Assembly: GCA_015060325.1 (NCBI GenBank)
Contig: SUYQ01000001.1
Location: forward strand, 62,001-126,000
Length of the DNA: 64,000 bases
DNA from: Bacteroidales bacterium
GTDB taxonomy: Bacteria; Bacteroidota; Bacteroidia; Bacteroidales; UBA932
Reading direction: 5' to 3'
Part shown: positions 42,824-51,622 of the stretch, piece by piece
How the letters are laid out: every line of letters starts with the position of its first letter
How positions within the stretch are numbered: the stretch's first letter is position 1
Notes under the pieces: generated by a model
Told to the model about the DNA's origin: nothing
What the model saw: only the letters and a program-made list of their open reading frames with translations
Databases searched by the model: none
Made by a program: the position numbers and the translations under genes

Positions 42824-44275
42824 TTATCTGTTTCTTTTGAACATGAGCGATAAAACTATCAGCACCGGGAATATCTCAAGACGTCCCATGAACATTGCTA
42901 TCGTGTATATGAATTTGGCCGGTTCTGGCTGACTGGCAAAATTTCCCATGGTGCCTAGCTCGCCTATTCCGGGACCGACATTTCCTATGGAGGAAACCGT
43001 GCCAGAAAAGGCCTCTCCTAACTCTACACCGCACATCATTACTGCAACAAATGTGGTGAAAATGAGAATGATGTAGAGGACAATGAACAGAAATACGCTT
43101 GAAATGTCCTCGTCTTCAATAACCGTGTTTCCCAATCTGACCTTGAAGACAGAATACGGAGAAAGTTTGCGCCGAAATTCGGCTGTAAGACCTTTTCCCG
43201 CAATGAGCATTCTGTCAGACTTGATTCCTCCTGTAGTTGATCCGGCGCAGCCGCAATGAATACTCGCAAAGATCAGGAGTGCGGTCGCCAATGCCGGCCA
43301 CATGGCAGTGTCACTCTGACCGAATCCTGTGGTCGAGATGAAACTGATGGTCTGGAATGATCCCTCCAGCAACGCTTCTCCAAATCCACCGTGACCCCCT
43401 GTATGCATCAGAGACGCTGTGACCATCAGCGACAGGACGAGGATGACTCCAAGGTAGTATTTTGTTACCGGGTTTGTGAGAGGCCTGAGGGACTTTTGGG
43501 CAAAAATTGCGAATATTATTCCGAAATGCATGGATGCCAGCACCATAAACACCATTATTATAATGTCTATGGCAACAGAGTCATAGTGCATGATGGAGAG
43601 ATTCCTGGTACTGAATCCTCCGGTTGCAACAGTGCTCATGGCATGATTTATCGCATCAAACGATGACATTCCTGCAATCCATAGACATAATGATTCGGCC
43701 ACCGTCAGCCCTAAGTATATGCTGATGATTACCTTGACAGTCTTGGAACTTTTATACCTGTATCCATCTTTCGCGATGGAGGATAACTCCAGGTTGGACA
43801 ATTTGAACTTGAATGAACTGGAGTCCGGGAGGATGAGGAGCAGGAAAACTATGACTCCCAGTCCTCCGATGAAATGGGTCGATGATCTCCAGAACAGCAG
43901 ACTGTGCGGAAGTGCCTCGATGTCAGTGAGTATCGTCGAACCTGTCGTTGTATATCCCGAAACACTTTCGAACCAAGCGTTCATTATTGTGAATTCTCCG
44001 CCCCATAGCACATATGGAAGCATGCCGAATATGAATGAGAGCAGCCATGCCAGGACTATTGTGATGTATCCGTCCTGGATCGAATCCTGAGACGAACCAC
44101 GCGAGAATATATGAGGGAAGCCACCTACAATGGTGGTAATAAGGAAACTTATCAAAAGCGGTGTAAATCCGCTGTCAAAACCATTGATTGCAGAGATGAT
44201 GACGGATATCAGCATGAATAAGGCATTGACGAGCAATGCCTTGCCTATGTTTGCGGATATGTTCTTGATATTCAT
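42824..44275 (-). CDS. trkH: Trk-type potassium uptake protein TrkH (copy 2)
   Basis: A 483-residue paralogue of the gene at 16774, aligned over its full length (SGYTTTGSTI, TVATGGFSTRNLS, FISTTGFGQSD, NVGPGIGELGTMG filter loops; HCGCAGSTTGGIKSDR). This copy is preceded by a LuxR-type gene instead of the sensor-like gene, four bases away. The two copies may differ in regulation or ion affinity. Confidence 0.92.
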   Translation of the reverse strand: MNIKNISANIGKALLVNALFMLISVIISAINGFDSGFTPLLISFLITTIVGGFPHIFSRGSSQDSIQDGYITIVLAWLLSFIFGMLPYVLWGGEFTIMNAWFESVSGYTTTGSTILTDIEALPHSLLFWRSSTHFIGGLGVIVFLLLILPDSSSFKFKLSNLELSSIAKDGYRYKSSKTVKVIISIYLGLTVAESLCLWIAGMSSFDAINHAMSTVATGGFSTRNLSIMHYDSVAIDIIIMVFMVLASMHFGIIFAIFAQKSLRPLTNPVTKYYLGVILVLSLMVTASLMHTGGHGGFGEALLEGSFQTISFISTTGFGQSDTAMWPALATALLIFASIHCGCAGSTTGGIKSDRMLIAGKGLTAEFRRKLSPYSVFKVRLGNTVIEDEDISSVFLFIVLYIILIFTTFVAVMMCGVELGEAFSGTVSSIGNVGPGIGELGTMGNFASQPEPAKFIYTIAMFMGRLEIFPVLIVLSLMFKRNR

Positions 44276-44279
44276 TCCG

Positions 44280-44867
44280 TTATATTTCGTTTAGCTCTAC
44301 GAGTCCGGAAAGGACTGCCATGACGGTCAGTTTCCCCACAGAACGTGTGTGAAGTTTATCGCATATGTTGTTTCTGTGAAATATCGCTGTTGCCAGGGAT
44401 ATTCCCAGCTCATCAGCAATTTCCTTATTGATATGGCCTTTGACGATGAGACGGAGCACATCTTTTTCCCGATTGGAGAGCCGCTGTATACTGTTTTCCG
44501 TGGCGATGCGGTCAATATGTTCCTTGGTATATCTTCCGGTGTCAGGAAGATGCTCCAGCTGTTTCAGGAGCTTGTCCTCGGGAACAGATACATCCATTAT
44601 CCTCCATCCAGCCATCCGGATGTTTGCCGCAGGTCCGGCGGAAAGAATTGTCGTCCGGTCTTTCAGCGTTTCAAACTCATCAGCATGGCTGAAGAATATC
44701 TCGGAGCTGACGAAGAAATGTACGAAATGCCTGTTGGAGTCACGGATGAATTCTTCTATGGAATTGTATGGAAAGACATCGATGTGCCTGAACATGTCCT
44801 GCAGGACATGTCTGAGTGCCATGTAGCTGAGTGTGTTGCGGTCTATTATTGCAAAACAGGGATCCAT
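44280..44867 (-). CDS. LuxR-type transcriptional regulator with degenerate receiver-like domain
   Basis: A 195-residue protein. The N-terminal 125 residues look like a receiver fold, but a clear phosphoacceptor Asp pocket is not visible. The C-terminal LuxR HTH is intact (LSNREKDVLRLIVKGHINKEIADELGISLATAIFHRNNICDKL). Four bases upstream of trkH copy 2, so it may tune potassium uptake. The minus-strand box TAACTTTG (44882-44875) lies just before the ATG. Confidence 0.85.
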   Translation of the reverse strand: MDPCFAIIDRNTLSYMALRHVLQDMFRHIDVFPYNSIEEFIRDSNRHFVHFFVSSEIFFSHADEFETLKDRTTILSAGPAANIRMAGWRIMDVSVPEDKLLKQLEHLPDTGRYTKEHIDRIATENSIQRLSNREKDVLRLIVKGHINKEIADELGISLATAIFHRNNICDKLHTRSVGKLTVMAVLSGLVELNEI

Positions 44868-44874
44868 ATCTGGA

Positions 44875-44901
44875 CAAAGTTAGTAAAATTTGCTAATTTT
44901 G
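44875..44901. promoter_or_regulatory. Overlapping divergent promoters (LuxR-trkH and fprA)
   Basis: TAACTTTG on the minus strand (44882-44875) and TAATTTTG on the plus strand (44894-44901), 11 bases apart and pointing outward. Confidence 0.7.
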
Positions 44902-44943
44902 TATAGTTTTCTCATATAGTAAAAAGTAACAAAAGCATGTTTT

Positions 44944-46125
44944 ATGAAACAGATAAGTGAAAGAATATTTTATGTGGGAGTGAATGATGATGATAAGGAA
45001 CTTTTTGAAGGCCTATGGCCTCTTCCATATGGTGTAAGTTATAATTCCTATCTCGTTGTTGATGAGAAGGTAGCCTTGATCGATACCGTTGAATCGGGAT
45101 TTGAAGAAGAATATGTTGCAGGAATAAGGGCTGCAGTAGGAGACAGGCCTGTAGATTACCTTGTCGTCAATCATATGGAGCCTGACCATTCTTCGTTGAT
45201 TTCCATGATCATCGGGCTCTATCCGGAAATAAAGATTGTCGTCAATCCCAAGACAGTGCCGATGATAAAGGGATATCATGGTGTTGAAGATGAAAGACTT
45301 ATAGTCATGACCGAGGGGGAGTCCATATGTCTTGGATCCTGCTCTCTCAGTTTCCATATGATACCGATGGTCCATTGGCCGGAGACGATGGTTACCTGGC
45401 TTCCGGAAGAAAATACCGTGTTTTCAGGCGATGCGTTCGGTACATTCGGCGCTGTAGCTGAGAATCCTGTTGATGACGAGGGTGCCTTCGGGCAATATCG
45501 TGACGAAATGATACGCTACTATTCAAATATTGTGGGCAAGTATGGCACACCTGTGCAGGCTGCCCTGAAGAAGCTCGCCGGATTGCCTGTGAAGAGGATA
45601 TGCAGCACACATGGTCCTATATGGGAGACCTGTATTTCCGATGTGGTGTCGCTATATGACAGAATGAGCCGTTATGATGCGGACAGGGGAGTGTGCATTG
45701 TGTATGGGTCGATGTATGGAAATACAGCAGCAGCTGCCGAAGACCTTGCGATGGAACTGGAAAGACGCGGAATACCATATGCACTGCATGATCTTGCATG
45801 CAATAATTCCGACAGCCTCGGATTGTCAGGTGCTTTGAGGGATGTCTTCAAATATGATACGATAGCCGTCGGGTCGCCGACCTACAACAACGGCATATTT
45901 CCGCCGGTGGAAGCGTTTATGTCTGCGCTTCAGGCCCGCTTGATCAAGGGTAAGCGTTTCTATGCATTCGGCTCTTATACATGGGCCGCAGCAAGCGTAC
46001 GTCTGCTTAATGAACGTGCGGAGGCAATGAATTTCGATGTCCTCGGGGACGGACTGCCTTTCCCGCAGGCTTACACGCACGAAAAATGTGATATGTCAGC
46101 TGTTGCATCCTTGTTGAGCGAATAG
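44944..46125 (+). CDS. fprA: FprA-type flavodiiron protein (A-type flavoprotein)
   Basis: A 393-residue protein that reduces O2 (or NO) to protect anaerobes. The N-terminal metallo-beta-lactamase-like domain holds the diiron ligands (NHMEPDHSS, VHWPETM, GDAFGTFGA, CSTHGPIW). The C-terminal flavodoxin domain (from about 250) starts IVYGSMYGNTAAAAEDLA and binds FMN. No rubredoxin domain is fused. Two-gene unit with the methyltransferase one base downstream. Confidence 0.93.
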   Translation: MKQISERIFYVGVNDDDKELFEGLWPLPYGVSYNSYLVVDEKVALIDTVESGFEEEYVAGIRAAVGDRPVDYLVVNHMEPDHSSLISMIIGLYPEIKIVVNPKTVPMIKGYHGVEDERLIVMTEGESICLGSCSLSFHMIPMVHWPETMVTWLPEENTVFSGDAFGTFGAVAENPVDDEGAFGQYRDEMIRYYSNIVGKYGTPVQAALKKLAGLPVKRICSTHGPIWETCISDVVSLYDRMSRYDADRGVCIVYGSMYGNTAAAAEDLAMELERRGIPYALHDLACNNSDSLGLSGALRDVFKYDTIAVGSPTYNNGIFPPVEAFMSALQARLIKGKRFYAFGSYTWAAASVRLLNERAEAMNFDVLGDGLPFPQAYTHEKCDMSAVASLLSE

Positions 46126-46126
46126 T

Positions 46127-46876
46127 ATGAATTCAGAACTGTTACCGCATGGCGGAGATCCGATGGGTGCCGCCATATATGATTTCCATAAGAACGGTGC
46201 GGCAGGCGGCAGGCTGGTGGTTCATTCTTCCATCTTTGATGATGATGAGATCCCTGTTGAGGATCTCTTCCGTACCTTTGACCGGATGCCTGCTCTGGAA
46301 CAGGCAGCATTGAGGATGGCGGAAGGGCGTGTCCTTGATGTGGGAGCCGGGAGCGGCTGCCACAGCCTCGCATTGCGGGCAATGGGGAAGAAGCCTGTGG
46401 CGATAGACATATCTCCGTTGTCTGTTGCGGTGATGAAGGAGATGGGTATTGATGCGCGTCTGGTCAACCTGTATGACGAGAACTTTGCAGGACAGTTCGA
46501 TACCATTCTGATGCTCATGAACGGTTCCGGTATTATCGGCCGTCTGGAGAATATGTCAGACTTCTTCGGCAGGATGAAACAGATTCTTGCTCCCGGCGGG
46601 TGTGTACTGATGGATTCAAGCGACCTCCGCTATCTCTATGAAGATGAGGATGGATCGTTTGAGATCGATCTTGCAGACGAGTACTACGGCCTGCTGGACT
46701 ATCAGATGGAATATGTTCCCTCAAATTCGCCTGTGACAGTGCTTGGTGAGCCGTTTGACTGGCTATACGTCGATTTCGATACCCTTGCTTTCTACGCTGA
46801 ACAGAACGGATTCTCCGCAGAACTTGTCGCAGAAGGGGAGCATTATGACTACCTGGCTAAACTGACGCTTGCCTAG
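46127..46876 (+). CDS. Class I SAM-dependent methyltransferase
   Basis: A 249-residue protein with motif I VLDVGAGSGCHSLAL (about 65-79), acidic loop VAIDISPLSV and motif IV region FDTILMLMNGSGIIGRLE. The substrate is unknown. Follows fprA closely. Its stop overlaps the convergent pectate lyase gene by four bases. Confidence 0.85.
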   Translation: MNSELLPHGGDPMGAAIYDFHKNGAAGGRLVVHSSIFDDDEIPVEDLFRTFDRMPALEQAALRMAEGRVLDVGAGSGCHSLALRAMGKKPVAIDISPLSVAVMKEMGIDARLVNLYDENFAGQFDTILMLMNGSGIIGRLENMSDFFGRMKQILAPGGCVLMDSSDLRYLYEDEDGSFEIDLADEYYGLLDYQMEYVPSNSPVTVLGEPFDWLYVDFDTLAFYAEQNGFSAELVAEGEHYDYLAKLTLA

Positions 46877-48864
46877 AAGGTGACTTCTGATCCATCAATC
46901 ATGAATGATGAGAACACTGCTGTGCCGGTAGTCTCGTTGTTGGCACTGTTTGCTGCAAGTCCTACATAGACCTTGTCCGGAAGTCCTGCTATCTCGTTCT
47001 TCTTTTCGTTGCCGAAGGTCGCTCCTCCGTCAAGTGAATATGAGACATAGCAAATCGAGCCTTCCCTGCGGAGTTTCAGGACAACGTTGCCGGTGCCGGT
47101 TGTCTCCGGCATTGCACCCTTTGATGCTTTTCCGCCGGCTGCAAGACGGAATGAATAATAGTATGCTTCCTGGCTTCTGCCGGACATGGCATGGATGAAG
47201 TCAGTTCCTGTCTTGCTGATGTCCGGAGTCATAAGTATGCCTGCGAGTCCCTGATTGCTTTCTTTCGCAGCTGTGAATGAGTCCACCTTGACGGTAGCGG
47301 TAAAATCTCCCGTTACTTCTCTATATACATACCCGAACGACTGAGCACCGCTCTCGAACTTGCCGTTTGCAGTGACGGTCAACTTTCCGTCAGAAACGGA
47401 TGCTGCGGCTGTCTTGTCACCGCATGCTGTCGCGCTCCATCCGTTGCCGAGATCCTCGGCAGGTGGGGTAGTCCCGCTGCTGGAGCCGTCGCCTGAGCCT
47501 CCGTCACCAGAGTCGTCTCCCGATCCCGAGCCACCTTCTGATGTGCCCAGGCCACCGTTGTCCACCTCTACCGGAGCTGATGCATATCCGGGCAGCTTGC
47601 CGACTCCGGAAGCGGAAGGAACTATGAGTGCAAGGTCTGCTGCCGGATCCACAATGTACTCATATGCCGGTCTGAAATCTTCGAATGTAAGCGCTGAAGC
47701 GAGCTTGCTGCCGTTGTATGAAGTGTATTCAAGGTTGGTGAAAGGATATGGGTCAGTAGCGTCTGCGGGGCGGTTGAGGAACTCGTTATCCCTTTCATAT
47801 ACATAGCCGGCTACGCTTCCTGTCAGGTTGGATACCCAGCTGCTGCCGCTCTTCTTTGCCGGATAGGTGCAGATGTCTATAGGCAGGCGGACACCGTCGA
47901 AAAGGTTATATTCTACAAGTACGCGTGCTCCGTAGGCGCTGCCAACGCCGTATGTCGAGCACTGGTTGAAGAAGTTGTTGTAGACGTGCGCGCGACCGAA
48001 ACGGACTCTCGGATGACGTGAATTTGACATGTCGAAATAGTTGTGATGGAAGGTGACTGTTATCTTCTCATCATCCGATGCACTGTTAGAGTGCCCTACA
48101 AGGCAGGATTTCTGCGTCTTGATGAAATGACACCATGAGACAGTCACGTCATATGTCTGATGGGTGACGTCACATGATCCGTCTTCATAGTCCTTTTCCT
48201 GGTTGACAGATTCGAATGTGCAGTGGTCCACCCAGACATTGTGGCTCTCCTGCATGGATATTCCGTCTGCGCCGTTGTCTGCCTTAGGCTGGACGATGTG
48301 GATGTTGCGTATGATGATGTTGGATGCCTCGTTGAGGAAGAATCCTACGTTCTGCATCTTGAAGCCGTCTGTGCCTAGTATGGTCAGATTGTGCGTACGC
48401 TTTATGTCGAACCACGGGCTGCCGGAATCTCTTCCGTCGTCCTTGGTGAACGTACCGCTGAGCCATACCACAGCAGGCTCGGTGCTCTTGTTCTTCTCGC
48501 GCAGCTTCAGCCACTCGCAGAATTTCTTGCCGTCATTGAAATGATGCACCTTGCCGCCTTCGCCTCCTGTCGTTCCCTCTGCATATCCATACAGTCTGTC
48601 CAGTTCCACGGTTCCAGTCACAGGAGGCTCAGGGGCATCCGGATTTTCCGGCTCCTCTGGATTTTCCGGATTCTCGGGGTCAGCAGGATTCTCAGGGTCA
48701 GCAGGTGTTTCCGGATTATCAGGATTCTCGGAGCCTTCCGGGTTTTCTGGCTTTGATGAATCGTCCGGTTTCTCCACCTGTTCAGGCGGAGTCAGAGGGT
48801 CGTCTTCGCATGACACAAATGAAAGCGGGACCAGTATGGTCAGAAGCAGGATTAGTTTTTTCAT
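46873..48864 (-). CDS. Surface pectate lyase (PL1-like) lipoprotein
   Basis: A 663-residue lipoprotein (FVSCEDD; Cys19). A Pro/Glu/Asn repeat linker (PENPADPENPENPEE, about 30-82) leads to a parallel beta-helix pectate lyase domain (about 88-420) with VWVDHCTF, the calcium-site HQTYDVTVSW region and the catalytic-arginine motif SRHPRVRFG. A Gly/Ser/Asp-rich linker then leads to a C-terminal beta-sandwich of about 180 residues. It cleaves polygalacturonate by beta-elimination, presumably at the cell surface. No SusC/SusD genes are beside it. Confidence 0.9.
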   Translation of the reverse strand: MKKLILLLTILVPLSFVSCEDDPLTPPEQVEKPDDSSKPENPEGSENPDNPETPADPENPADPENPENPEEPENPDAPEPPVTGTVELDRLYGYAEGTTGGEGGKVHHFNDGKKFCEWLKLREKNKSTEPAVVWLSGTFTKDDGRDSGSPWFDIKRTHNLTILGTDGFKMQNVGFFLNEASNIIIRNIHIVQPKADNGADGISMQESHNVWVDHCTFESVNQEKDYEDGSCDVTHQTYDVTVSWCHFIKTQKSCLVGHSNSASDDEKITVTFHHNYFDMSNSRHPRVRFGRAHVYNNFFNQCSTYGVGSAYGARVLVEYNLFDGVRLPIDICTYPAKKSGSSWVSNLTGSVAGYVYERDNEFLNRPADATDPYPFTNLEYTSYNGSKLASALTFEDFRPAYEYIVDPAADLALIVPSASGVGKLPGYASAPVEVDNGGLGTSEGGSGSGDDSGDGGSGDGSSSGTTPPAEDLGNGWSATACGDKTAAASVSDGKLTVTANGKFESGAQSFGYVYREVTGDFTATVKVDSFTAAKESNQGLAGILMTPDISKTGTDFIHAMSGRSQEAYYYSFRLAAGGKASKGAMPETTGTGNVVLKLRREGSICYVSYSLDGGATFGNEKKNEIAGLPDKVYVGLAANSANNETTGTAVFSSFMIDGSEVTF

Positions 48865-48999
48865 ATGCGGCCTTTAGTTTGAGTGCTCTGCAAAGTTATG
48901 AGACTTGGCGGATTTTCATATGGATTTTTTCTCTTTTTCCGTGAAGATTGTATCAATCCCGACCCCGGTTGTGGTCCCGGCGACCTCACCCTCATCGTC

Positions 49000-49021
49000 A
49001 TGCCCGGCTACGACCGGGCAT
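49000..49021. repeat. GC-rich hairpin with GTC-AT...AT-C edges
   Basis: ATGCCCGG pairs with CCGGGCAT around CTACGA, with CGTC in front and C behind. It resembles the dispersed repeats in its edges but lacks the G-A step. Confidence 0.6.
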
Positions 49022-49056
49022 CCCCAGTGCAAGTTGTGCAATTTGGCAAAAAAAAG

Positions 49057-49085
49057 AAGAACGCAAATCAATGATTTGCGTTCTT
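49057..49085 (-). terminator. Terminator downstream of tRNA-Arg
   Basis: AAGAACGCAAATCA pairs with TGATTTGCGTTCTT. On the minus strand a run of eight T follows (49055-49048). Confidence 0.85.
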
Positions 49086-49092
49086 GAAAAAG

Positions 49093-49166
49093 TGACTCCG
49101 ACAGGATTCAAACCTGTAACCTTCTGATCCGTAGTCAGATGCTCTATTCAGTTGAGCTACGGAGCC
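49093..49166 (-). tRNA. tRNA-Arg (anticodon ACG)
   Basis: Minus strand: acceptor GGCTCCG pairs with CGGAGTC (one G-T), anticodon loop CTACGGA with anticodon ACG, T arm AGGTTTGAATCCT. CCA is not encoded, unlike tRNA-Thr in this window. Reads CGU/CGC arginine codons after A34 deamination. Confidence 0.95.
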
Positions 49167-49191
49167 GTTATGCAGCTAAGCTGCTGTCTTG

Positions 49192-49569
49192 TTATTCGTT
49201 ATCCTTAGCGATACCGACTTTCTTCTCCTTGATACGAGCCTTCTTACCTGAGAGTTCACGGAGATAGAAGATACGTGCGCGACGAACTTTACCTACCTTG
49301 TTGAGCTCGATAGACTCGATGAATGGTGACTCCATTGGGAAGATTCTCTCAACACCTACACCGCTTGCAACCTTGCGGACTGTGAATGTTCTTGTGTTTG
49401 CTGAAGCTCCGCGAAGCTGGATTACAGTTCCTCTGAACTTCTGAAGTCTTTCCTTATCACCCTCCTTGATTCTGTATGTAACGGTGATTGTGTCACCGGC
49501 TTTGAATTTTGGGTAGCTGGCTACTTTCTCATTTGCGAATGCCTGCTCTACTACTTTAATAAGATCCAT
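49192..49569 (-). CDS. rplS: Large-subunit ribosomal protein L19
   Basis: A 125-residue ribosomal protein starting MDLIKVVEQAFANEK. FKAGDTITVTYRIKEGDKERLQKFRGTVI and ERIFPMESPFIESIE are the L19 signature segments. Start 49569 is chosen over an in-frame extension from 49650 because the promoter lies at 49678-49648. The leader between promoter and ATG is about 75 bases. Confidence 0.96.
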   Translation of the reverse strand: MDLIKVVEQAFANEKVASYPKFKAGDTITVTYRIKEGDKERLQKFRGTVIQLRGASANTRTFTVRKVASGVGVERIFPMESPFIESIELNKVGKVRRARIFYLRELSGKKARIKEKKVGIAKDNE

Positions 49570-49647
49570 TTCTGTTTCAATTAAGTTTTGTGGCAACATC
49601 ACGTTTCTTTTCACCCTGCGCGAGAGGTTGCTTTGATTTTGGGATTG

Positions 49648-49678
49648 CAAAGGTAGGAATAAATTTCAAACCTCCAAA
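49648..49678 (-). promoter_or_regulatory. Promoter of rplS
   Basis: Minus strand: TTTG (49678-49675), 19 bases, TACCTTTG (49655-49648). Confidence 0.75.
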
Positions 49679-49713
49679 CTTTTTTGCAAAAAAAAACTCA
49701 AAAATCAGTTCGT

Positions 49714-50871
49714 TTAGTCAAAAAGCCCTTTAAGACGGTCGAAAAATCCTTTTTCTTCCTTGCTCGGGTTAGGATCGAATGACTCTTTCCCTCTCAATGA
49801 CTCTATCAGAGCCTTCTCTTCCTTATTTAGTCTCTTTGGTATCCAGACTGCCAGTTTTACATATAGATCTCCTTTCCCGCCATAGCCGTTGACTGTCGGA
49901 AGACCCTTTCCTTTGAGTCTGACTATTGTTCCGGACTGAGTCCCGGCATCTACCTTTATCTTATATGTCCCGTCAAGGCAAGGCACTTCGATCTCACCTC
50001 CAAGTATGGCGTCAGGGAGTGATATTACATGTGTATGATAAAGATTGTTGCCTTCTCTCTGGAATTCCGGATGTTCCTGTTCTTCGATGACGACGAGCAG
50101 ATCGCCGTTTATGCCGTTGTTCTTTGCAGCATGGCCGCCTCCCTGTATGGTAAGCTGCATGCCGGCTTCGACGCCTGCCGGGATGTTGACTCTGACGGTC
50201 TCTCTCTTGCGCACAAGTCCGCTTCCTCCGCATGAACGGCATGGATTGCTGATGACCTTTCCTTCTCCGCCGCACTGCTGGCATGTAGAGTAAGTTACCG
50301 TCTGCCCGAGGAATGTGTTCACTACTCTCTGCACCTGGCCAGTGCCGTTACATGCAGGACATGTCTTGATGTCTGCGCTGTTCTTCGCACCACGTCCGCC
50401 GCAATCCGTGCATGGAACACTTTTTTCGATGCTTATCTCTTTTTCAACTCCTTTGGCTATCTCTTCCAAAGTCAGCTTTACGCGTACTCTGATGTCGCGG
50501 CCACGCTGAACTCTCTGCTGTCTCTGACCGCGTCCACCTCCGAATCCGCTGAATCCGCTGAATCCACCGAATCCCCCTCCGAAAAGGTCATTGAGGATGT
50601 CGTTGAGGTTACCAAATCCGCCGCTGAAGTCAGGGCCTGCACCCTCTACGCCGGCATGACCGAACTGGTCATACCTGGCCTTCTTGTCAGGATCGCTCAA
50701 CACGGAATATGCTTCAGCTGCCTCCTTGAACTTCTCCTCGGCAGCCTTATCGCCAGGATTCTTGTCGGGGTGGTACTTGACGGCCAGTTTTCTGTATGCC
50801 TTCTTTATTTCATCTGCTGAGGCATTCTTTCCGACGCCCAGCACTTCGTAGTAGTCTCTCTTGCTTGCCAT
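49714..50871 (-). CDS. dnaJ: Chaperone protein DnaJ
   Basis: The 385-residue type I J-protein co-chaperone of DnaK. J domain with YHPDKNPG (HPD, about 33-40), a Gly/Phe linker ([17 protein letters not shown]), then four zinc-finger repeats ([36 protein letters not shown]) and the C-terminal substrate domain. It follows grpE by 12 bases, so grpE-dnaJ form one heat-shock unit. Confidence 0.97.
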   Translation of the reverse strand: MASKRDYYEVLGVGKNASADEIKKAYRKLAVKYHPDKNPGDKAAEEKFKEAAEAYSVLSDPDKKARYDQFGHAGVEGAGPDFSGGFGNLNDILNDLFGGGFGGFSGFSGFGGGRGQRQQRVQRGRDIRVRVKLTLEEIAKGVEKEISIEKSVPCTDCGGRGAKNSADIKTCPACNGTGQVQRVVNTFLGQTVTYSTCQQCGGEGKVISNPCRSCGGSGLVRKRETVRVNIPAGVEAGMQLTIQGGGHAAKNNGINGDLLVVIEEQEHPEFQREGNNLYHTHVISLPDAILGGEIEVPCLDGTYKIKVDAGTQSGTIVRLKGKGLPTVNGYGGKGDLYVKLAVWIPKRLNKEEKALIESLRGKESFDPNPSKEEKGFFDRLKGLFD

Positions 50872-50883
50872 AATCTATCGTTA

Positions 50884-51456
50884 TCAGATGCCAACAACAA
50901 CCTTTGCAAAACGTATTACCTTGCCGTTGAGGGTATATCCTGTCTGCACGACATCGAAGACCTTGCCCTTTTTGTCTTCTTCCTGAACAGGGAACTGGGC
51001 AACAGCCTCGTGCAGGTCGGTATCGAACGCCTCACCCATGGCTTCTATTACAGCTAGTCCCTTGGACTTGAGATACCCCATGAGTTTATTGTAAATGAGT
51101 TCAGTACCTTCCTTTGCGGCCTCACTGTCGTCAGATTCCATGAGCACCTTGAGAGCTCTTTCACAGTCATCCAGAACCGGAAGCAGCCCCTTGATTGTGT
51201 CTGTAGATGCCATGCTGACCAGTTCCAGCTTTTCCTGAGATGTGCGTCTGCGGTAGTTGTCAAACTCAGCCATCAGCCTGATATAGTCATCCTTGTCCTT
51301 GGCTGTCTTGTTCTCAAGTTCCGCTACCTTGTTCTCAAGTTCTTCTATCTTTTCTTTCTTAGCGTCCCTCTTCAGGAAGCTCTTCTTCTTTGTTTCCTTC
51401 TTCTCCTTCACCTCTTCGGCAGGAACTTCAGGATTTTTCTGTATATCTTCTGACAT
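50884..51456 (-). CDS. grpE: Nucleotide exchange factor GrpE
   Basis: A 190-residue DnaK exchange factor: charged coiled-coil N-terminus (KEKIEELENKVAELENK), then LMAEFDNYRRRTSQEK, LLPVLDDCERAL and the C-terminal beta-wing ending VLQTGYTLNGKVIRFAKVVVG-like. The minus-strand box TATCTTTG (51525-51518) is the likely promoter. No CIRCE operator was seen. Confidence 0.95.
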   Translation of the reverse strand: MSEDIQKNPEVPAEEVKEKKETKKKSFLKRDAKKEKIEELENKVAELENKTAKDKDDYIRLMAEFDNYRRRTSQEKLELVSMASTDTIKGLLPVLDDCERALKVLMESDDSEAAKEGTELIYNKLMGYLKSKGLAVIEAMGEAFDTDLHEAVAQFPVQEEDKKGKVFDVVQTGYTLNGKVIRFAKVVVGI

Positions 51457-51517
51457 ATTGCTTTAATTTCTTTATAAGTTATCTTTTCGGATGATTACCT
51501 TTATGATCAAGCCGGCG

Positions 51518-51602
51518 CAAAGATAACAAATAATCTGCCATCTTAAAAATACTGACATTATGTCATAAAAAGATGACACTAGAGATATTTTATGTACATT
51601 TG
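51518..51602. promoter_or_regulatory. Divergent promoters of grpE-dnaJ and the phosphatase gene
   Basis: TATCTTTG on the minus strand (51525-51518) and TACATTTG on the plus strand (51595-51602). A near-palindrome TGACATTATGTCA (51553-51565) lies between them. Confidence 0.6.
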
Positions 51603-51622
51603 CGTTGATAAACCAAAAGATT

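Noticed and set aside
51457..51604. CIRCE heat-shock operator in front of grpE
   Set aside because: The TTAGCACTC/GAGTGCTAA pair is absent; only the short near-palindrome TGACATTATGTCA is seen.
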